64,000 bases of DNA from Chitinophagales bacterium. Lineage in GTDB: Bacteria > Bacteroidota > Bacteroidia > Chitinophagales > Saprospiraceae. Positions 26,209 through 37,000 of the stretch are shown here, in pieces. Position 1 is the first letter of the stretch. Every line of letters starts with the position of its first letter. Below the pieces are notes generated by a model, which worked only from the letters and a program-made list of their open reading frames with translations, did no database searches and was not told where the DNA came from. The translations under genes and the position numbers were made by a program. The stretch spans positions 160,266 through 224,265 of the forward strand of contig JAFLBO010000005.1 in assembly GCA_017303475.1 (NCBI GenBank), written 5' to 3'.

Positions 26209-29200
26209 CTACCGAACCACTGTTACATCTCCTTTGAACAGCACTTTTTCGCCATCTATGAATGTTACAACCGCCGCGTACACATAAACGCCTGGATTTA
26301 CCTGCTCCCCTTTAAATGTCCCGTCCCATCCATTGGCCGGATCATTTGGCAGGAAGTTTTTACGCTCCAGGATGGCATCGCCCCAACGGTCGAAAATCAA
26401 AAACGATTCAATACTGGCAACGTCCGAACCGGCATAAATGAACAAGTTTGGTTCGATGCCACCGTCGGGCTTGAAAATATTGGGTATGTACACCTGATAT
26501 GGTTTCTTAACCTGCACCAAAATGCGGTCTTGCCCCACACAACCACTTGAATCTCTTACTGTTACACCAATTTGCCAGGAGTGAAACGGGAAGAAGTGTT
26601 GGTATGGTTTGCCAGCTGCTGTAGTGTCCAAAAGTGGATTCCATTCGATGGTTAATCCGTCTGTTGGCACACTGGACTGCAGGATCACGTGCGCAGAATC
26701 AGAAAGCTGAATGCTCAGATCATCTCCTAACGATACTAAGATAGCCGGTGGCTCCAATACTTCCAGGGTATCTGTGGTACTCTCACATCCATTGGCATCC
26801 TGCAAGGTGATTACATACATTCCTGCCGACAATCCGGAAAATACCGGACTAGAGCTGAAGCTGGAACCATCCAGGGAATACAAAACCGGAGGATGTGAGG
26901 ATTGAACGCCCGTTACAGCCACTGAACCATTGGCTTCTCCGTTGCAACGAATATTCCGAGACACGATACCGGTAGCAAGTGGCACTTCTGTATCTTCCTC
27001 AACCGTTACCTGATCTGTATCGGTACATCCTTCTGAAGAAACAACCATCAGGGTATACACCCCTCCTTCTTTGGCCAGGAATTGATTATCAGTACCAATG
27101 GTGTCGCCGTTCAATATCCACCTGTAATCCCCTGCAGAAGTACTGGGGCCACCCAGATTGCTGGTCAGTTGATTACAATTCAGGGTTTTGTCTATACCGG
27201 CATCAGCATTGGGTTGTGGGTGCACCACAATAGTTACCGTGGTTTCATCTGAGCTGCAAGGGGCTGCACCGGTTAACAAATATCTGAAGGTATAAGTGCC
27301 AGGGGCTTGGCCATAGGGTTGGAAAGTCCCGGTCGAAGCATTGAATGCATTGCCCTGGGATTTAATCACAGAGGTTTCCTGCCATTGTCCGCCGGCATCA
27401 GCTCCATTGAGCAGGTTGAACAGTGCAACATTGGCGCCAATACCTGGACAAAATTCCAGTGGAGGATTGGCGGCTCCTGCTTCAGGAGGCAGATTCACGC
27501 TAACTGTCACCTGTCCGGTCAGATTTGTGGCGCACTGCGGATTAGTACCATCGGTTACCTGAACAAGGGTATAAGTGCTTGTTGAAGAAGGACTTACGCC
27601 CAGTGTGATATTTTGTGGACCGGTGATTACCAAGTTGGTTGGGGTGTTGTTTTCCAAATAGTTTACAGTGAGTGGGTACACGCCGGAACCCTGGAAGGAA
27701 AGCAATGTGGCGCCGCCTAAGCATATCGTTGCATCACCACTGATGAGAGCGCTGGGCAAAGGTTTCCATTGCACCGGAGCTCCAGGGGTTACAGAAAGGC
27801 ACAGATCGTTCAAATCAACATTTCCGCTGCTGTTATTGCCTGCAATAGCTGAAATGTAATAGGTTTCTCCCGTTTGCAGCCCCGGGCCGAAATTGAAGAC
27901 TGGTTGTGCATTTACCGCATAAACCGTATTCCCTACCGCTGCTGTTGAACCATTATGCAGGATAAACTGCACCATATCGTTTGCATCCAGCGTTGCATCG
28001 TTGTTCCAGGTTGCGGAGGCCGGACTATCAGCACAGAAAATGGCTGGACTGGTGGCCATGGTGCCGGCATTGGTGGCACAATCGCAGTTTTCAACTCCTG
28101 AAATCAGTGGACTTTCGCAGCCGTTCGCATCTGCCAGTACAAAAGAATAAGTGGAATTATTAGGGAGAGGCGAAGAGGTGAAAATATTGCCGGTAAAAGA
28201 TCCTGGTAAACCGCTCACCGTAAATGGCGCCAAACCGGTTGTGGCCGTAAAACCAACCACATATTCAGTATTGGTACCATCGCATACCTCATTCAGCTGG
28301 GTAATTTGTGGCAATGGGTTGAACTGAACATTTACCTGATCAGCAGCTGTACAGTTGCCATTAGCTTCCTGCCATTCAAAAACGTATGTCCCTGTTGCTG
28401 AAACACTTACATCGCTGGCGGGATCTGTGGGCGCCTGGAAAATGGCTGTGCCCGGGCCAGATACCAGACTCCAAGCGCCAGTGAAAATGCTGTTTACGGC
28501 GTTTAGCTGTATGGTTTGGCCACAAATAGCTGCGTCTGTTCCTGCCATAGGGCCCGGGTTTTCCAGCCAAACCACCGGCTGACCCGGGGCTACAGAAAAA
28601 CATGGGTCCGTTGGATCCGGGAAATTGCCGGCCGGATTTCCTGCCACCAGGGAAATATAGTAGGTCACCCCAAACTGCATTTGTCCACCCACAAACGAGA
28701 ACTGGCCGTTCAGATTTTGACCGTATACCTGACCTAGTGCCGGTCCGGCGCCATTGTGCAGCACATATGCCGTGATATCATTGCCATCCAGGGTTGCATT
28801 GCCGGATGCTGTTGCAATAACTGATTGTCCTTGGCAAACTGTCAGGGTTTGCGCTGTCATAGTTCCTGCATCGGTAGCGCAGTTGCAACTGTATGCTCCG
28901 GTAATTTGAGGCATGGTGCAACCATTTACATCCGTTACGGTAAAGCTGTAAGAGGCGCCATTGGCAAAGCTGGCTGAAGTAAACGAGTTGCCGGCAACCT
29001 GCAGACCATTTACTGTATAAGGAGCCGTTCCGCCGGAAATATCCAGCGTAATGGTAAAATTCTGATTACTGGCATCACAGATTCTGGTCAGATTGGCGAG
29101 CACTGGTGATTCATTGAACTGCAGAGTAAGCTGATCTGTACCTACACAACCATTTTGTGAAAGCGTCCAGGTAAGTTCATAAATCCCGGTGGCATTTGCT

Positions 29201-32200
29201 GTTACCGAGGTGGCTGGCGCCTGGTTGTTGGAGAAGCTCAGATTGCCTCCCGCGGGTGCTGTATTTACTGTCCACTGTCCGGTGCTGTTGGCTGGCTGAT
29301 TAGCCAAGAGACCCATTATAGTTCCGCATGTGCTTTGATCCAGTCCGGCATCTGCAACAGGATTTTGGTAAAAAATTACGGGTTGGCCGGCGGAAACAGC
29401 CAGGCAGGCATCCTGAAGATCCAGACCGGTACTGATTTCATTGCCTACTACATAGGAAATGTAATAGGTAACGCCATACGTCATGCCTGGCAGGAAGCTA
29501 AAGGTTCCGCTGGTGTTTTGATCCAAAACCTGCCCAAGTGTATTGCCCGGCAGAGTATGCAAAACATAAGCGGAAGTATCATTTCCGTCCAGATTGGCGC
29601 CGCCGAGGTGGGTTGCACTGAGGCTGCCGCCTTCGCAGGTGGTTAGAGTCGTATTGTCCATCTGGCCTGCAACGGAAGAGCAAAGGCAGGCAAAAGTGCC
29701 TGAAGCAGCAGTGGAAATGCAACCCGCACTATCAGTTACCTGATAAGTATAGGTACCGTTGTTGGGTATCGGTATAGACTGGTAATTGTTGCCGCTACCT
29801 GCTCCTGCCGGGGCGCCTGTTACGGTATAGCCAGGTGTTCCATTAGCGATATCAAAGGCTACCGTATAATTTTCATTCGCGGCGTCACAGGCATAGCTGA
29901 TGTTCTGAATCGTGGGGGTAGGGTTGAAATCCAGTACAAGAGTATCCGCATCCGCACAACCAACATTTTGTAAACTCCAAACCAGGGTATACAAACCGTA
30001 TCCACTGGCAGTAACTGTTGTGGTTGGGGTCTGGTTATCAGAAAATGCCAGGGTATCCGGCGCTGGCGCTTGAATAACCGACCAATGGCCAATCCCTACG
30101 TCTGGAGTGGCAGAAAGAACCTGGGTCAGGCTACAAGTGTCCAGATCCAGACCTGCATTGGCAACCGGGTTTTGAAAGAAAACCACAGGAGTACCTTGTG
30201 CAACAGACAAACAAGGGTCTGTGGGATCAGGCAGGCCGCTGTTGTTATTGCCGGCCACCAGAGAAATATAATAGGTTTGGCCATATGCCATGCCAGCCTG
30301 AAAACCAAAGGTCCCGGTTTGATTTTGTTCAAAAACTGGAGGTGCAAGGCTGGTTCCTGATCCACTATGCAGTACAAATGCCGTTACATCATTTCCATCA
30401 AGGGTTTGACCGCCCAGGTGGGTGGCTGTGACGGTTTGGTCTTCGCATGCGCTCAGTGGATTGAGGTCCATTTGGCCGGCGCTGGTTGCGCAGGCACAGT
30501 TAAAGGAGCCAGTCAGGGTATCTGAAACACAGCCCAGGGTGTCGGTAAGTAAAAACTCAAAGGTCTGTCCGCTGGGTATTAGGAAAGACTGAAAAACGCC
30601 ATTAGACACATTACCCCCTGATACAGTATAAGGGGCCACTCCACCACTAACCGGAATCGTTAGAGTATAAAAGGTGTTAGTGCTATCGCATGCATGGTCA
30701 ATTTGCCCGAAAGCAGGCTGTGAAACACCAACCTGAATACAACGGTTTGGACTAGTGCCACAAGCATTGACGGAGGCTGCACACACTTGTCCGGCCTGAT
30801 TGGTGCCCCATACAACTTGAATAGTATTTCCTTGTGCGTTGCCTACGATAGAAACGCCTACTGGTACAGTCCAATTGTAGGAATTGGCGCCGGCAACAGG
30901 TGTGGCTGTGTAGGTAATGGTATCGCCCACACAAACGGTAGCAGGGCCAATAATAGCTGCCGGGGCCACAGGAGGAGCGCCGTTGTCTATAATGGTTATG
31001 GTTGTAGAATCGCAGCAAAAAGCTCCGCCACCAACTCTGCATACACGCAGGGAGTAATCGCCGGGTTCATCTACCAGCACGTTTAATCCACTGTTGGAGC
31101 CCACAATATGGCCACCATTTGAGGCGGTCCAGAGGTAAGTTACGGTACCGCCGGTACTTGAACCAGCACCGGAAATTTGAATGGTTGGTGTATTGCAGTC
31201 CAGGGATCCGTTCGGGTTAGCAACTGCATTCACCACCAAAACCTGGAGATTTAATGAAACCAGACTGTCACAACCGTGTTCCGTTTGGTAAATTTCCTGG
31301 TAAACACCTGCAAAACAACGGTCTTCAAAACCTTCAGTAGTGGCACATTCGTCTTCACAAATTACTTCTGTGAGATTGGTAATGGCAGGTTGATGTACGG
31401 TCAGGTACAAAGTAGCCGTGTACTGGCATCCCTGAGGGGTGGTTAAGCTTCTTACATAAGTGCCTGATTGACAATAGTTAATGTTGTAAAAACTATAGCA
31501 GGCAGGAGCGCATACTTCTGCAAATTCTTCTTCATCAGGTGGCGCTGCATTTATAGTCACCTGAACACAGTCATCACTCACGTCGCCGCAGAAAGGTGGA
31601 TTGCCGCCCTCAAGTTGGTTGGATAGTTGTGTCGTGGTGAGTGATCCGTCTGGCGGAGGAATATCTCCTTCCTGGTCGGTGAAATAGGATAAACCACAGA
31701 TATTGTAAACACCCGGATCATAGGCAGTCAGATCAGGAGATTGTTCATAGGCCAGGATTACACCACCTGCGCCACTAATGATGTAGGTGTACGAATATTC
31801 TGAAGAAGGCGGAGCCTGAAATGGCGGAGGGTATGTAGGGGGCAGATTCAGGTTTAGGTTAGGGCTTCCCTGACAAGCAATTACATTCTGCTGGTCCAAT
31901 TCGCCAGCTTCAGCAGCACAGGAAAAGCAGGAAATGCCGGATGGATCGCAAAAAATGATCTCATAATCATAAAAATTACCCACGTCGTTCCCTTGCCCGT
32001 CAATTACGGTCATGGTCCAGGTGCCATCAACGGGGCCGGAGTTGAAGTTTTCCAGGCAACCTGCTGATGGATAATAACTGCCTGAATAAAAGTTGCCTAT
32101 TCCCCAGTTTTGGTTATTATTCCATTGATCCGTAAAGCCAGGATCCGGGTTTGCCTGATCATTGCAAGGCACAAACGATATATCCCATTCTGTGCCGTCA

Positions 32201-32529
32201 GTAGCGCCAAAAAAACCGATAGGCCCAACCAATGTAACCGATTGCCCTGAAGGCGAAGTGAGTGTAATGGAAAGGTCGCCAATGTACTCGTGGTCAATGT
32301 GCAGGTTAACCCCGCAAACACCCTGGCCATTTTGGCCAAGCGTGGGGTTGTCGGCGCCCATAACGTTGATCAGGAAGTCGCCCTGAAAATTGTCCGGCAT
32401 GAATTGCGGACAGTTGGTACAACCACATCCTTGTGCGTTTAGTTGGGGAATGCCGGTCAGGCTAACTCCTAAAAACAGAAAAAGCAGGGCAGTAACTGAG
32501 TTTCCCAGTCGCGTGTAAATTTTTGCCAT
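26209..32529 (-). CDS. Giant secreted repeat protein with P-domain and type-B T9SS domain
   Basis: A 2106-residue protein. It has a signal peptide (about residues 1-33), then a proprotein-convertase P-domain-like beta-sandwich (about residues 50-195, HIDHEYIGDLSITLTSPSGQ). Cys-rich and PKD/Ig-like segments follow to about residue 600. Then comes a ~268-residue composite unit repeated three and a half times (611-1600), each with an Ig-like part, an AGQMD...CEG...DGNDxTAYVLH part, and a second Ig-like part. More Ig-like domains follow, and the last ~95 residues are a CHU_C/gliding-motility type-B sorting domain (IPNIFKPDGG ... FLIFDRWGD ... GWDGTFKG ... PGVYVY). It should be exported by T9SS and attached to or released from the surface. 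No catalytic domain is visible; adhesion is the likely role. Confidence 0.85.
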   Translation of the reverse strand: MAKIYTRLGNSVTALLFLFLGVSLTGIPQLNAQGCGCTNCPQFMPDNFQGDFLINVMGADNPTLGQNGQGVCGVNLHIDHEYIGDLSITLTSPSGQSVTLVGPIGFFGATDGTEWDISFVPCNDQANPDPGFTDQWNNNQNWGIGNFYSGSYYPSAGCLENFNSGPVDGTWTMTVIDGQGNDVGNFYDYEIIFCDPSGISCFSCAAEAGELDQQNVIACQGSPNLNLNLPPTYPPPFQAPPSSEYSYTYIISGAGGVILAYEQSPDLTAYDPGVYNICGLSYFTDQEGDIPPPDGSLTTTQLSNQLEGGNPPFCGDVSDDCVQVTINAAPPDEEEFAEVCAPACYSFYNINYCQSGTYVRSLTTPQGCQYTATLYLTVHQPAITNLTEVICEDECATTEGFEDRCFAGVYQEIYQTEHGCDSLVSLNLQVLVVNAVANPNGSLDCNTPTIQISGAGSSTGGTVTYLWTASNGGHIVGSNSGLNVLVDEPGDYSLRVCRVGGGAFCCDSTTITIIDNGAPPVAPAAIIGPATVCVGDTITYTATPVAGANSYNWTVPVGVSIVGNAQGNTIQVVWGTNQAGQVCAASVNACGTSPNRCIQVGVSQPAFGQIDHACDSTNTFYTLTIPVSGGVAPYTVSGGNVSNGVFQSFLIPSGQTFEFLLTDTLGCVSDTLTGSFNCACATSAGQMDLNPLSACEDQTVTATHLGGQTLDGNDVTAFVLHSGSGTSLAPPVFEQNQTGTFGFQAGMAYGQTYYISLVAGNNNSGLPDPTDPCLSVAQGTPVVFFQNPVANAGLDLDTCSLTQVLSATPDVGIGHWSVIQAPAPDTLAFSDNQTPTTTVTASGYGLYTLVWSLQNVGCADADTLVLDFNPTPTIQNISYACDAANENYTVAFDIANGTPGYTVTGAPAGAGSGNNYQSIPIPNNGTYTYQVTDSAGCISTAASGTFACLCSSVAGQMDNTTLTTCEGGSLSATHLGGANLDGNDTSAYVLHTLPGNTLGQVLDQNTSGTFSFLPGMTYGVTYYISYVVGNEISTGLDLQDACLAVSAGQPVIFYQNPVADAGLDQSTCGTIMGLLANQPANSTGQWTVNTAPAGGNLSFSNNQAPATSVTANATGIYELTWTLSQNGCVGTDQLTLQFNESPVLANLTRICDASNQNFTITLDISGGTAPYTVNGLQVAGNSFTSASFANGASYSFTVTDVNGCTMPQITGAYSCNCATDAGTMTAQTLTVCQGQSVIATASGNATLDGNDITAYVLHNGAGPALGQVYGQNLNGQFSFVGGQMQFGVTYYISLVAGNPAGNFPDPTDPCFSVAPGQPVVWLENPGPMAGTDAAICGQTIQLNAVNSIFTGAWSLVSGPGTAIFQAPTDPASDVSVSATGTYVFEWQEANGNCTAADQVNVQFNPLPQITQLNEVCDGTNTEYVVGFTATTGLAPFTVSGLPGSFTGNIFTSSPLPNNSTYSFVLADANGCESPLISGVENCDCATNAGTMATSPAIFCADSPASATWNNDATLDANDMVQFILHNGSTAAVGNTVYAVNAQPVFNFGPGLQTGETYYISAIAGNNSSGNVDLNDLCLSVTPGAPVQWKPLPSALISGDATICLGGATLLSFQGSGVYPLTVNYLENNTPTNLVITGPQNITLGVSPSSTSTYTLVQVTDGTNPQCATNLTGQVTVSVNLPPEAGAANPPLEFCPGIGANVALFNLLNGADAGGQWQETSVIKSQGNAFNASTGTFQPYGQAPGTYTFRYLLTGAAPCSSDETTVTIVVHPQPNADAGIDKTLNCNQLTSNLGGPSTSAGDYRWILNGDTIGTDNQFLAKEGGVYTLMVVSSEGCTDTDQVTVEEDTEVPLATGIVSRNIRCNGEANGSVAVTGVQSSHPPVLYSLDGSSFSSSPVFSGLSAGMYVITLQDANGCESTTDTLEVLEPPAILVSLGDDLSIQLSDSAHVILQSSVPTDGLTIEWNPLLDTTAAGKPYQHFFPFHSWQIGVTVRDSSGCVGQDRILVQVKKPYQVYIPNIFKPDGGIEPNLFIYAGSDVASIESFLIFDRWGDAILERKNFLPNDPANGWDGTFKGEQVNPGVYVYAAVVTFIDGEKVLFKGDVTVVR
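27730..30699 (-). repeat. Internal ~800-bp coding superrepeat, 3.5 copies
   Basis: Residues 611-877, 878-1146, 1147-1414 and 1415-1600 (partial) of the giant protein align throughout. Markers recurring once per unit are C-x-C-x-[ST]-x-AG-x-M, [AT]LDGND, AYVLH-like, YYIS-x-VAGN and a QNPVA-AG-like phrase. The copies have diverged clearly at protein level, so the duplications are old. Confidence 0.8.
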
Positions 32530-32736
32530 CCAAATGTTGTTTGATTGAAAATATCAATGCCAAATTAAATTCCAAGGCGAGGTGGGATTATGGCTAAATT
32601 TGATCGATTGTTTTTTCGATCGCAGATACATGCCTGGCTGCAAGATATTCATCCCAGGTTGTAAAAAAACGGAATATGACTACTTTCTGGAAAAGAGTCT
32701 GAATTGCCGCAATTTGCTGCCTGAAACCCGATTTTT

Positions 32737-34086
32737 TCAGGGTGTTTTTTCCAGCGCCTCATCGTAGGGCGACTTCAGGCCAGGGTTCAGTAAAAGGGCC
32801 AGCACCAGCAGTGCCAGTGGATAGGCCAGACCAACGAAAGGCGCCAGAGATGCCTGCACCATCCAATGTGTTTTGAGGTATTCTGTTACCAGCGGGGTAA
32901 TTCCTCCCAATACACCATTCCCGAAATTGTGGGTGAATCCCATGCCGGTGTACCTGGTACGACCCTGGAAAAACTCCATGACGTAGATGCCCATTGGCCC
33001 GTAAACCAACGCACTGGCCAGGGTGTTTAGCCATGCAAGGAAAATGAATAGCATGAGAATGGGAAAACCGATGCCGTGGGTGGTAGAGAGTTGTTCCGGA
33101 TTGCCAAAAGCATGAAACCCATAAAAAGACAGTGGGATGGAAATGGCGCCAAGACATAAACCGGCGTATATAACTTTTCGCCTGCCATAGCGATCGCTCC
33201 ACTTGGCTGCCCATTGAAAAAATGGTGCGCCAAGCAACAAAGCCGCAGCAAGTATGATCAAGCTGGTGTGTTCTTCCAGCTTCATAGCTCGTTGTAAAAA
33301 ATACAAGGTAACAAACTGGGCGGTTTGCATCAGGGTGCTTTGGGCTGCATTTCCGCCAAAGATGATGTGCAAAATTTTTCGCCAATTGCTGAGAGAACCC
33401 AGTGACTCCTTCACCGGATTGGCGGATAAACTACCACTGGCCTGCAAACTGGAAAACTCCGGCGTTTCCTCCATTTTCCTGCGAATAAAGTAGGAAAAAA
33501 TCACCAAAATAGCGCTGCTCAGGAAAGGAATACGCCATCCCCAAGCCTGAAAATCTTCTACCGACATCAGGGATTGGATACCAATAACCACCGATAAACA
33601 CAGTAACAAGCCTACCGGAACCGTGGCCTGAATGAAACCGGTATAATACCCCCGTTTATCCGGTGGCGCATTTTCTGCTACATAAATGATGGCGCCAGCA
33701 TACTCGCCACTGAGGGCAAAACCTTGAGTTAATCTGAGCGCCAACAATAATACCGGCGCGAACCAGCCAATTTGCTGAAAAGAAGGAAGCAGACCAATCA
33801 AAAAAGTGGCGCCTCCCATAAGTAACAGCGAAAGTAAAAAGGATCGTTTCCGGCCTTTCCGGTCGCCCATGCTGCCAAAAAACAAGGAGCCAAGCGGTCT
33901 GACAAAAAACGACGAGCCCACTATAGCCAGTGTTTCCAGGAAGTAAATACTATCACCTCCCGGAAACAACTGGTTACTCAGCACCTTGGCTAATATGATG
34001 GCGAGATATAAATCATACCATTCCAGCAGGGTTCCTGCTGCAGAGGCCGTAATGGCCAGGCGCATTTTTTTTGGGTCGTACGACAT
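32737..34086 (-). CDS. MFS transporter, metabolite:H+ symporter (MHS) type
   Basis: A 449-residue inner-membrane protein with twelve predicted helices. MHS-type features are AAGTLLEWYDLYLA in helix 1, the loop GSMGDRKGRKRSF between helices 2 and 3, and ALRLTQGFALSGEYAGAIIYVAENAPPDKRG. This subfamily carries substrates such as proline/betaine, citrate, 2-oxoglutarate or shikimate together with protons; which one is not determinable here. The start at 34086 lies 3 bp after the stop of the ABC permease/peptidase gene, so the three genes 38643-32737 look like one operon. Confidence 0.88.
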   Translation of the reverse strand: MSYDPKKMRLAITASAAGTLLEWYDLYLAIILAKVLSNQLFPGGDSIYFLETLAIVGSSFFVRPLGSLFFGSMGDRKGRKRSFLLSLLLMGGATFLIGLLPSFQQIGWFAPVLLLALRLTQGFALSGEYAGAIIYVAENAPPDKRGYYTGFIQATVPVGLLLCLSVVIGIQSLMSVEDFQAWGWRIPFLSSAILVIFSYFIRRKMEETPEFSSLQASGSLSANPVKESLGSLSNWRKILHIIFGGNAAQSTLMQTAQFVTLYFLQRAMKLEEHTSLIILAAALLLGAPFFQWAAKWSDRYGRRKVIYAGLCLGAISIPLSFYGFHAFGNPEQLSTTHGIGFPILMLFIFLAWLNTLASALVYGPMGIYVMEFFQGRTRYTGMGFTHNFGNGVLGGITPLVTEYLKTHWMVQASLAPFVGLAYPLALLVLALLLNPGLKSPYDEALEKTP

Positions 34087-34089
34087 GCT

Positions 34090-37000
34090 CTAAAGCTCTA
34101 CATCAATACGGTTGTCTTCAGGCACCCGGTCTATCAGTTTGTTGTATGGGTCAATGCCTGCTTTTTCCGGTTTGCCTTTCACCCGTATGGTAATGGTATG
34201 TTCACCGGCTTTGAGCTGGTGTTTTTTCAGGTAAAGCGGAACAGTTAGTTTTTTACCGCTGTCTTCCACTTTATCCGGGGCGAATATGCCAATATCCACA
34301 TAATCGTTCATGTTATCGGCCTCAGTTTCTACCCCTTTTTCATCGGCATACCATTTTTTGGCTTTCACCTTGAGCGTTACCTCATACTCCTCGTCGCTCA
34401 ATTTTTGCGCTTTAGCCTGTACTACGCGGTTTTCATACAAGGTTAGTTTTAGCCAGCTGTCTTCCATGTAATATTTCAGAGAATCCGGCACGGCCTTGTT
34501 GATGAATTCGTACAAATCGTAACTACCCGGGAAAGGTGGTTGTTCTTTTAAGCCAAAACTATCCCGGAAAGCCTTGATGGATGCGTTCAGGTTTTGTTCT
34601 CCCACATAATCCTGCAGGGCATACAAGATAATACTACCTTTTTGATACCACTGGTAGGTGCGGTTGCAGTTGATGAAGACATTCTCTTTTTTGCTTTCTG
34701 TAGCACGCCCGCGCAGGTATCGGTCGAGGTCGTATTTCAGGAATTTTTGTACGTTATCCGGACCATATTTCTCCTTGGCAATCATCAGCGCAGAATATTC
34801 TGCCAGCGATTCTGAGATCAGGTTGGAGCCTCTGGTCATGTTGGGTACCACCTGGTGCCCCCACCATTGGTGGGCTAATTCGTGGGCCGTTACGTAATAG
34901 GCGTAGTCGTAATCGTTCGGATCGCTGAAATCTGCATACCAGCCAAAATCCTCGGAATATGGAATAGTATTCGGGAAGGATTGTGCGAAGGCTGCATAAC
35001 GCGGGAACTCCAGAATGCGCACCTGCCGGAATTGGTACGGGCCAAAATTGCGGTGGAAATAGCTCAGACCATCCTTCAGGCCCGACACGAAGCGATCCAG
35101 GTTGTAGGCGTGTTCGTGGTGGTAGAAAATTTCAATATTCACCTCTTGTCCTTCCGGAGAGGTCCACTTGTCGCGCAGTACCGCATAGCGTCCTGAAACG
35201 ACGTTAAAGAAATAGTCCGTTCGGGTATCCTGCTTGTAGTGAAAATGACGTCTGCCATTTTCGGTCCACTCGCGTTGCAGGTAACCTGGCGCTACGGCAA
35301 TCTGATCCGGGGTGGTACTCACAAAACATTCAAATGAGATGAAATCTGCATCATCGTTGAAAAGCAGCGTTTTTTCCCCATACGGATCATGGTGCGGCGG
35401 CAAATCATCCGGTTTTTCCGGCAAGCCATAGTCTTTGCGGTCTTCATCGCTTTCCAGTTCAAAATTAGGATCATATCCGATAGACGGAATGCCGCCACTG
35501 GTAAAGGTGCCGTTGTGTAGTATTTCCCTTCGGTAACCTTCATTTACAAAGCCAGGATTTGAAATTCTGGTTTGGATTTCCAGGGTAGCTGAATCGCCGG
35601 GCATAAGCGGCCTTGGCAGGGCGAAAATCCGGTATCCGGCAGTATCCGGTTCATCGTAAAAAAACGTCAACACTGGTCTGGGTAACAAATCGAACTTCGA
35701 AATACTTAACAATTGCCCGTCAAATTTCAGGGAATATTGTTGGCCGTTGTCAGACAGCAAATGAAGGGAATCAATTCGTTCGCTCGTTTTGTTCTGGATT
35801 TTAAGGATAGCGCGCATGTTCAAACTGCGGTTTTCCGGATACACATCGGCATATAAAACCATATCCGTTACCTTGGGTTGCGCCAGCCGTTCGTACTTTT
35901 TATAGTTCTTTTCATACAATGACTGGAGCTTTTTGCCTTCATCCGGGCCCCGGTAATGATTCAATACGCTCACGTTGTAGTAAACAAAACCTCCGCTACC
36001 CAGCCAAACAGCGGCCAGACCAATAATTCCCCGGATTACGCCGGGTTTCCAGCGGTTACGGAAGGCTGCCCAACGGGTTTTAAACCCTTGTTCTGTTCCG
36101 CGCGACCAAAGCATGGATGCCAATACCAGGAAAATGCCGCCCAATGCCGTCCAATACACATTAAACCAGAACAGCGGCTCGGCAAAATGCCCAAAATCGT
36201 TCATGTCGGAAATCAAATACCCTGGCTTATAGCTAAAATACGCCATGTTGTAGTTGAAATCCATGAAATTACGCAGGATGAACATGGCAATCCAGATCCC
36301 CAGCCCCACGAAATGTCCTAAAAACTTGTTGTTTACCAGGGTATGTACAAAAAAGGCCAGAAGCGCCATTTGCCAGTAATCCCAGAACGTAATCAGGTAC
36401 AGGTCAATGAAATAATAATGCAGCTTGATGTTGAAAAAACCGTGGAGTACCTGCACGGTAATGCCCACCAGCATTGGTATGGTGGCCAGCAGGAAACAAA
36501 TGCCGGTTATGGCCACAAACTTGGAACCAAGCTGCACCCAGTTGGGCACCGGCAGGGTATCTCCAATATTGGCAAATCTGGTGGCTTTGTCCCGATGAAC
36601 GGTTTCGCCTGTGTAAAACATGATTAAAATGAACACAAACAGGCTGTAGTTATAGGTTTTAAACAACAGCATATTCATGGTCACTGGCCTGTCCGGCACG
36701 CCGTATTGTAAATTCCCAATCCAGTCATCAATGAACAAAAAGATCACGGCGCCCAACATGATGGCTATGAAATAAGCATCCCTGGTGATGTTGCGCAGCT
36801 CCAGCTTGCCCAGATTCCAAAGGTTGGACCACTGACTTTTGAGGGAAAAATGCCGGACGGAAAGCGGCAAACTGACGCGCAGGTTTTTGGCGGGAGACTT
36901 GTCTTCTTTGCGCACTTTGCGTCCGCCTGGGCGCTCAGTGGCAAATTTTTGCAAACTAAACCGCGAGTAAATACCCACAACAAAGATCAGACCGATACCC

